IMG/VR virus record: IMGVR_UViG_3300038652_000127
Location: 1 to 28,009 of that record
Length of the DNA: 28,009 nt
From: a virus
Strand: one strand, 5' to 3'
Shown here: positions 23,580 to 28,009 of the stretch, piece after piece
Layout of the letters: the number at the start of each line of letters is the position of its first letter
How positions within the stretch are numbered: position 1 is the stretch's first letter
Made by a program: the position numbers and the translations under genes
The notes under the pieces: model-generated
What the model was told of the DNA's origin: nothing
What the model saw: the letters and a program-made list of their open reading frames with translations, nothing else
Databases searched by the model: none

Positions 23580-23900
23580 ATGAATGATTGTTCTTTTCTC
23601 GATGTAGTTAAAACTAAACAAAAAACACGGCTTGGTGTTATCGATTATTGCAATAAAAAACAAATCATCTTTTATGATTTTACCCATGACCAAACCCCAA
23701 ACCTACGAATCATGCTCTTGTTATGGTGGGCTGGTGATTCTGCCTTTAACCGTTTTTCTATTTTTAGTCAAATGAACTTTCCACAAATTCGATTACCCGA
23801 ACCCATTATCATCCCAATCAGTGCCATCACCAATGACGTTGATCTATCTATAAACGAAACAGGTGGGTTGAGTGAGAAAGTTTCATCGAATCTGAAATAA
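23580..23900 (+). CDS. Isolated rightward gene of unknown function (106 residues)
   Basis: ATG 23580 has AAGGA eight bases upstream and is preferred over ATG 23565, which overlaps the binding site. The product includes RLGVIDYCNKKQIIFYDFTH, a hydrophobic RIMLLLWWAGDSAF segment, and PQIRLPEPIIIPISAI. It is the only rightward gene between 4233 and the end of the window. It has its own late-like promoter box and overlaps the end of the DnaE-like gene by 18 bases, tail to tail. It may be a late gene acquired independently. Function unknown. Confidence 0.65.
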   Translation: MNDCSFLDVVKTKQKTRLGVIDYCNKKQIIFYDFTHDQTPNLRIMLLLWWAGDSAFNRFSIFSQMNFPQIRLPEPIIIPISAITNDVDLSINETGGLSEKVSSNLK

Positions 23901-24485
23901 ATCCATTTTATTCAGTATGGTTGCTATCATCACTGCGTATGAGTAGGCATGGGCTTTTTTAAAGAATGCCTGATTATTAGTCGGACGTAAGTATAACTGA
24001 CGCCGGACTGACTTCTTATTATCCAGATACCCATCTATCAGGTGAGTTTTTCCTGGTCTGATCAGTGCCAACGCGTCAGCAAGGTCATCCACCGATGTAA
24101 TATCAAGTGACTGTATGAAATCAAAGTGATTACTGATATGTGGCAATCGGCTAACAATCTTCTTGTCTTTCAATAACCGCCAGTTTGGTTCTTTCTCTGA
24201 CATCTCCCGTACTTCTTCCTTACTCATAAACCGATCATAAGATGTGTTGGTCAACAGATCGATCTTAATGAACCCATACTCGTCGCCATAATGGTGGTCA
24301 AATGAACAAATCCCCATTACTTTATCAATAGGGACTATATCAAGATACACACCACTTGGGTGTATGGATAGTGATTCATGTTCTTCGTTGTAGACCATAG
24401 CACGAGTACCATACACACTACGATCTAGTCCCGATTTGACATCAATATCAATATCCCATTGGTTACTCAACTGATAGTCTGACAT
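23883..24485 (-). CDS. Miniature DnaE-like (DNA polymerase III alpha palm) protein
   Basis: The 200-residue protein carries ordered landmarks of bacterial Pol III alpha in a fraction of its size. WDIDIDV near residues 11-17 matches PDFDVDF (two catalytic Asp). SIHPSGVYLDIVPID matches the GKHAGGVVIAP segment. CSFDHHYGDEYGFIKIDLL matches TQFDxxxVExxGLVKFDFLG (third catalytic Asp). DDLADALALIRPGK matches FEDMIALVALFRPGP. FFKKAHAYSYAVM matches FNKSHSAAYALV. The PHP, most finger and C-terminal domains are missing. ATG 24485 has AGAGG six bases upstream and overlaps the kinase-phosphatase end. Activity is unknown. It may bind DNA or another subunit rather than polymerise. Confidence 0.68.
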   Translation of the reverse strand: MSDYQLSNQWDIDIDVKSGLDRSVYGTRAMVYNEEHESLSIHPSGVYLDIVPIDKVMGICSFDHHYGDEYGFIKIDLLTNTSYDRFMSKEEVREMSEKEPNWRLLKDKKIVSRLPHISNHFDFIQSLDITSVDDLADALALIRPGKTHLIDGYLDNKKSVRRQLYLRPTNNQAFFKKAHAYSYAVMIATILNKMDLFQIR

Positions 24486-25626
24486 CAATAACCTCTTTAG
24501 TGAAAGGGTTGATTGCCGAAAGAATTCCTGATTCATAGCAACCAGAATCAATATTCATTACGTTTCCTGTCATATCACCAGAATATGCCCACGACATATG
24601 CCCGTGAACCTGCAACATCGGTGACTTATGGTTTCTAACAGAATTCATCCTGTCGCCCGTGGTTTGGTGAACGCTCACATCGTGTAGACTATCAAACACA
24701 CCAATGCCACCGTGCGTTATCAGACATTGGTGTCTGGTGTCTGGGTTTACTAAACGAATAAACGATTTTGCGTTCTTCATGTACTGCAACACTCTTTTTT
24801 CAGCATCAGGAGATAATTGGTTAACCTCGGTGTGAGTGCGTCGTCGAGCATGTGAGCGACATTCCTTACCGTCTAATCTCTCTTGTAAGAAGCATAACTC
24901 ATGATTCCCCATCGTCATACCACGGAATCGAGGCTCATTGCACAGAAGCTTTAAGCAAGCAACAGAGGCAGGCCCGCGATCAATCACATCACCAACACTG
25001 TAAATGGATGCGGATTGGGGTATTTTATCCAATAATGCCTTAAGGTGGTCAAAATACCCATGAACATCACCGATCACGAAAACATCACCAAATACCGCTT
25101 CGCTGTTAAGATTGGATAATGTTGTTTCGATGACTGCCTTCATGTCCATAAACGAACCCTCGTAAAAACGAGACCCATATGCTTTACGGATGGCTTCGGT
25201 GGAATTAAAATACTTACTAACCTGAATATTAATCACTTCATCAGGAACGGCTGCTCCTTCGATCACACCAGCACGACGACGAGCCATCACATCCATAGAC
25301 GCGACCGTATTAGGGAGCAATGACGTAATGATGTAGTCACAGCCCCATTTATCGGCTATGGTTGTGAGTTTTTTGATGCTCTTGGCTGATAGATTGGTGG
25401 CATCCATGATGGTAATCATGCGGTACTGGCACCGCCATTTGAGGCGGTGGTTAATTTCAGGCCAGATTACACTCGTATGACTCGGGAGTACATTCATAGA
25501 ACCATACATATCAACTCGTAGATCATTCGTAGAGATGACCATATTGGGTGTTACTAACCCCGACGAGATTGATTTTTGTAGGCGTGTTTTTCCTGATCCA
25601 CTGATACCACGTAGAATAATTAGCAT
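24463..25626 (-). CDS. Polynucleotide kinase-phosphatase with metallophosphoesterase domain (Pnkp-like)
   Basis: The 387-residue protein joins two end-healing domains. Residues 1-170 are a P-loop kinase (GISGSGKT at 7-14, TNDLRVDMYG, DATNLS). Residues about 180-385 are a calcineurin-like phosphoesterase: GDVHG (186-190), GDVIDRG (212-218), GNHE (240-243), a THGGIG motif and VHGH. T4 PseT has a HAD-type phosphatase instead, whereas bacterial Pnkp uses this kinase-phosphoesterase pair fused to a ligase. Here the ligase is the preceding gene in the same operon. The enzyme would remove 2',3'-cyclic or 3' phosphates and add a 5' phosphate before sealing. Confidence 0.85.
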   Translation of the reverse strand: MLIILRGISGSGKTRLQKSISSGLVTPNMVISTNDLRVDMYGSMNVLPSHTSVIWPEINHRLKWRCQYRMITIMDATNLSAKSIKKLTTIADKWGCDYIITSLLPNTVASMDVMARRRAGVIEGAAVPDEVINIQVSKYFNSTEAIRKAYGSRFYEGSFMDMKAVIETTLSNLNSEAVFGDVFVIGDVHGYFDHLKALLDKIPQSASIYSVGDVIDRGPASVACLKLLCNEPRFRGMTMGNHELCFLQERLDGKECRSHARRRTHTEVNQLSPDAEKRVLQYMKNAKSFIRLVNPDTRHQCLITHGGIGVFDSLHDVSVHQTTGDRMNSVRNHKSPMLQVHGHMSWAYSGDMTGNVMNIDSGCYESGILSAINPFTKEVIDVRLSVE

Positions 25627-25627
25627 G

Positions 25628-26743
25628 TTATAAATCCTTGACTAATGAGAGATCGCCATAGCTTTCTGCGAATGATTCGCGTAAATAATAATCTAGGTTA
25701 TCATCTCCTTCGGCGTACATCAAGAGGGATTCTTTGTCTCTGTGATGTAGTTGTCCATGTTGCTTGACCCATGCGTAGGTAGCCTCCTTTGTCTTATAGG
25801 AAGCGAAGCCAACCTGTAGAATCTCCATCAATGAGCAATATGCCGCATCAAGAAATTCTTCACAATCGTCCATTATGGTTTCATACGCATCATACAGTTC
25901 TTCGGGGATAATCTCATACGCAGTATCACTATCATAGTGCTCTAGGAAAATCTTCTTAGTTTTGTCATGTCCAAACTGATACAGGTAACGATTCTTTACA
26001 AACCAATCAGTCTTAATTTTCACACGAAAATGATCAGTTAGGTCATGTAGAATGAATCCCTCAGTGTCCTGTAGACCGAACAAGTAATCAATTACCACAC
26101 CAGGGTCATCGGTTTTGATAGTCTCCATTACTTCTTCTATGGTTGTGTAATCACTCGGTGCTTTGATACCCATCTCATCACATGCAGCAATGAGAAGGGA
26201 ACGTTCTACGGGCAACTGGCTGATGCGGTCATTAACACCAATCAAAACAGCACGGTCTCCACCCGTCTGCATGTACCGAGAAGTCATTAGATGAGGGTCA
26301 TAATAAGAAATGATCTCAAACATGAACGTCCATTCGGGGGGTAGGCATTCCAATACCGCGTCGGTGAACCCCGCTTTTTCGATTAAATCACGATCAGCAC
26401 CAATCCACTCATGGTCAAACGATCCCTTGGTTGTGTTAATCCATTCGTCTCCATCATTGAAGAGAATCGATAAATGACCGTTCCATTTTGTATCAAGAAT
26501 GATATTGGATGGATGTTCTTTGATTCTCTCCACCCATGCAGAACGTGATGTAAGCTTCGTTTCGTCCATATTAAAAAACTTAGGAAAAGGACAGGATAGA
26601 AGATTCCCTTCACGATTATAGACATGCCCACGCGCATTGATGGTTTCTTCAGTCCAGTGCTTTTTATAGAATGCTTTCTTCTTGTACGTATGAATAAAGA
26701 GGTCTTTTTCTTCATGTTCTTTGACATTCACAAACGATGTCAT
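25628..26743 (-). CDS. rnlA: RNA ligase, Rnl1 type
   Basis: The 371-residue protein matches T4 RnlA (374 residues), which reseals host tRNA cut in the anticodon loop. The upstream signature ARGHVYN...PFPKFFN (37-57) is typical. The adenylation motif is KWNG with Lys86, and later motifs are WTFMFEII, TEGFILHD and RVKIKTDWF. The C-terminal 110 residues form the helical domain that in T4 contributes tRNA specificity. It lies one base before the kinase-phosphatase, so healing and sealing activities are made together. Confidence 0.88.
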   Translation of the reverse strand: MTSFVNVKEHEEKDLFIHTYKKKAFYKKHWTEETINARGHVYNREGNLLSCPFPKFFNMDETKLTSRSAWVERIKEHPSNIILDTKWNGHLSILFNDGDEWINTTKGSFDHEWIGADRDLIEKAGFTDAVLECLPPEWTFMFEIISYYDPHLMTSRYMQTGGDRAVLIGVNDRISQLPVERSLLIAACDEMGIKAPSDYTTIEEVMETIKTDDPGVVIDYLFGLQDTEGFILHDLTDHFRVKIKTDWFVKNRYLYQFGHDKTKKIFLEHYDSDTAYEIIPEELYDAYETIMDDCEEFLDAAYCSLMEILQVGFASYKTKEATYAWVKQHGQLHHRDKESLLMYAEGDDNLDYYLRESFAESYGDLSLVKDL

Positions 26744-26755
26744 TATTCACAATCC

Positions 26756-27415
26756 TTAATATAGTTTCATAATTTCTTGAAAGCGGATTTGATAGTCCAA
26801 CGGGAGTGATGCGATAACTGTGTATTGGTCAATCCCATGGAACTGCATATAGTAGGCGGGTGATATATGTGCCTTTTCTACGCTTAGAATAAAGAACTTT
26901 GTATCTTCCTGCAAGCAATTTTCGTTTCGATCCATGAAAACATCATTATCGATGTAATGAGGATTCTGGTGCAACCATGTTCTGAAAGAATGAACCGTCC
27001 CTTCGCCTCTGCCTTGTTTCAGGATAGCGTTGACCATCTTGAAACCTTTAACATCACGTACCCATGCATAGTAGAGTTCTGGGCTTTTCACTTCATGTAC
27101 CGAACAAAAGACACTAAACTTGATCATCGCACCGTATGTCTTGTGTTTTCGGAATGCCATCAAGGAAGTACGTGCTTGACTTCCTGAATCAGCCATGATT
27201 GCCATGAAGAGTTTACGTGCCATTTCTTCGCGGTGTGTTCCTTGGAACAGCGTCTTAACATTATAACAGTCTTGTTCGTCAATATGTGACTGGCACCGTT
27301 TTTCTTGTTTGTATTCTTTCTTACACACCGGACAATTGTACCCACCTTTCTTGAAGATGGGTTTTGCGTCTGTGTAAATGTGTTCTATATCATTCATCAA
27401 AGGGACAATGCTCAT
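26756..27415 (-). CDS. Zinc-finger protein of unknown function
   Basis: The 219-residue protein has an N-terminal C2H2-like finger (CPVC near residues 28-31, then His44 and Cys50 in QSHIDEQDC). The rest is helical and includes YYAWVRDVKGFKMVNAILKQG, HSFRTWLHQN and KFFILSVEKAHISPAYYMQF. The pattern resembles an unnamed T4-like family of zinc-finger proteins. Its length equals T4 helicase loader gp59 (217 residues) but sequence similarity is not convincing. Its ATG overlaps the end of the gp62-like gene by four bases. Confidence 0.65.
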   Translation of the reverse strand: MSIVPLMNDIEHIYTDAKPIFKKGGYNCPVCKKEYKQEKRCQSHIDEQDCYNVKTLFQGTHREEMARKLFMAIMADSGSQARTSLMAFRKHKTYGAMIKFSVFCSVHEVKSPELYYAWVRDVKGFKMVNAILKQGRGEGTVHSFRTWLHQNPHYIDNDVFMDRNENCLQEDTKFFILSVEKAHISPAYYMQFHGIDQYTVIASLPLDYQIRFQEIMKLY

Positions 27416-27831
27416 AACTCAGAATCCTCAAACGTCAGTAAAATTTCTTTCTTGTCTTCGTCCGTTAGGATTCTTGCATAATCCCTGGCCTCACGCAAGC
27501 TGCATTGGTAGTAATGGGCGATGGATTTGGTTTCTTTGTTTTGAGACGAAGAACCACCCTTAACAAATGAATAACGGGTGTTATCAATATCACAGTTAGC
27601 GGACACGAAAAGTTTCAGTAGTAACCGAGGGTGCTTGTGTAGTGAAAACACCTTATCATTCATATACATATCAGTCATGATTGAATGAACGGACGTGTTC
27701 TCATCAGCCCCCATCCCCCAACTTAGAAGTAGATAAGGAGAAACTTTCTTCACTTCTTCATCAGTCATCGCATCAACTTGTGCGAAATCCCCCGTATTTG
27801 CCTTTCGTAAAAATGAAAACAAATCACTCAT
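27412..27831 (-). CDS. 62: gp62-like small clamp-loader subunit (tentative)
   Basis: The 139-residue helical protein follows the layout of the small gp62 homologues of T4-like phages: SPYLLLSWGMG near residue 31, a TDMYMNDKVFSLHKHPRLLLKLF middle, and KSIAHYYQCSLREARDYARILTDEDKKEIL at the end, comparable to the yYxxSxxxAxxAlxxLsxeq pattern of cyanophage gp62. It would work with gp44, which is not in the window, to load the gp45 clamp. Similarity is by pattern only. It overlaps the methyltransferase end by eight bases. Confidence 0.5.
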   Translation of the reverse strand: MSDLFSFLRKANTGDFAQVDAMTDEEVKKVSPYLLLSWGMGADENTSVHSIMTDMYMNDKVFSLHKHPRLLLKLFVSANCDIDNTRYSFVKGGSSSQNKETKSIAHYYQCSLREARDYARILTDEDKKEILLTFEDSEL

Positions 27832-28009
27832 TCGAATCTCCCATGATTCTATTTTTAGCTATCTCAAAATATTCTTCATCCAGTTCAATACCGATGAATT
27901 TACGGTTTAGATTCTTAGCAGCTACTCCGGTTGTACCACTGCCCATTGTGAAATCAAGAACTGTTTCACCTTCGTTTGTATAAGTGCGGATTAGGTACTC
28001 CATTAGGGC
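27824..28009 (-). CDS. DNA methyltransferase, C-terminal end (partial)
   Basis: The frame is open from the right edge of the window and gives 61 residues. It contains LDFTMGSGTTGVAAKNLNRKFIGIELDEEYFEIAKNRI, the SAM-binding motif (D-F-x-M-G-S-G-T-T) and following acidic loop of N6-adenine or N4-cytosine methyltransferases (N6_N4_Mtase family). The target-recognition and DPPY parts lie outside the window. Phages use such enzymes to evade restriction. The stop overlaps the next gene start. Confidence 0.85.
   Translation of the reverse strand, partial: ALMEYLIRTYTNEGETVLDFTMGSGTTGVAAKNLNRKFIGIELDEEYFEIAKNRIMGDSNE

Overview
The window is a piece of a lytic, contractile-tailed phage genome of the T4 superfamily, from a branch well diverged from T4. 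The evidence is the set of recognisable T4-type products: head completion gp4, neck gp13 and gp14, tail completion gp15, family-B polymerase gp43, ssDNA-binding gp32, clamp gp45, ligase gp30, helicase gp41, primase gp61, and small DsbA-like and gp62-like proteins. They come with phage nucleotide-synthesis and RNA-repair genes. Genes are tightly packed, with many ATGA overlaps. No tRNA, insertion sequence, integrase or CRISPR array was seen. The two peptidoglycan hydrolases fit a bacterial host, probably Gram-negative, but the host cannot be named from the sequence.

Layout. (1) 1-4232 holds virion morphogenesis genes on both strands. A partial gene and gp4 run rightward. gp15 and a tail-tube-fold protein run leftward toward gp4. 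An ADP-ribosyltransferase-like unknown, gp14 and gp13 run rightward. A divergent promoter region at 2013-2084 carries T4-late-like boxes. (2) 4233-12983 runs leftward. In transcription order it encodes an unknown protein, the C-terminal third of DNA polymerase, DNA ligase, dCMP deaminase, sliding clamp, gp32, two small genes, a DsbA-like protein, the N-terminal two thirds of DNA polymerase, an unknown, a SleB-type hydrolase and a frameshifted cyclic-phosphate receiver (cREC) gene. (3) 13073-17649 holds two small membrane proteins and a complete class Ib ribonucleotide reductase operon, nrdI-nrdE-nrdF-nrdH. (4) 17792-20886 holds small unknowns, a T7-lysozyme-like amidase, thymidylate synthase and dihydrofolate reductase. 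(5) 20904-23537 holds helicase, primase and an unknown. (6) 23580-23900 is one isolated rightward gene. (7) 23883-28009 holds a miniature DnaE-like protein, a kinase-phosphatase, an Rnl1-type RNA ligase, a zinc-finger protein, a gp62-like protein and the end of a DNA methyltransferase.

How it fits together. Deoxynucleotide supply (RNR, dCMP deaminase, thymidylate synthase, DHFR) feeds a T4-type replisome. The kinase-phosphatase, RNA ligase and, if functional, cREC look like an RNA-repair set of the kind phages use against host RNA cleavage. Hydrolases and a coiled-coil membrane protein behind an exact TATAAATA box are candidates for lysis.

Most worth a second look: a DNA polymerase split into two genes in reversed order, whose C-terminal piece starts with a short copy-like segment of the polymerase N-terminus; a roughly 200-residue protein that keeps the landmarks and catalytic aspartates of the bacterial Pol III alpha (DnaE) palm; a candidate -1 ribosomal frameshift site (T TTT TTA) with a 40-codon extension lacking any start codon; and a frameshift in a GT repeat of the cREC gene. 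All assignments come from reading motifs by eye. No database search was possible.
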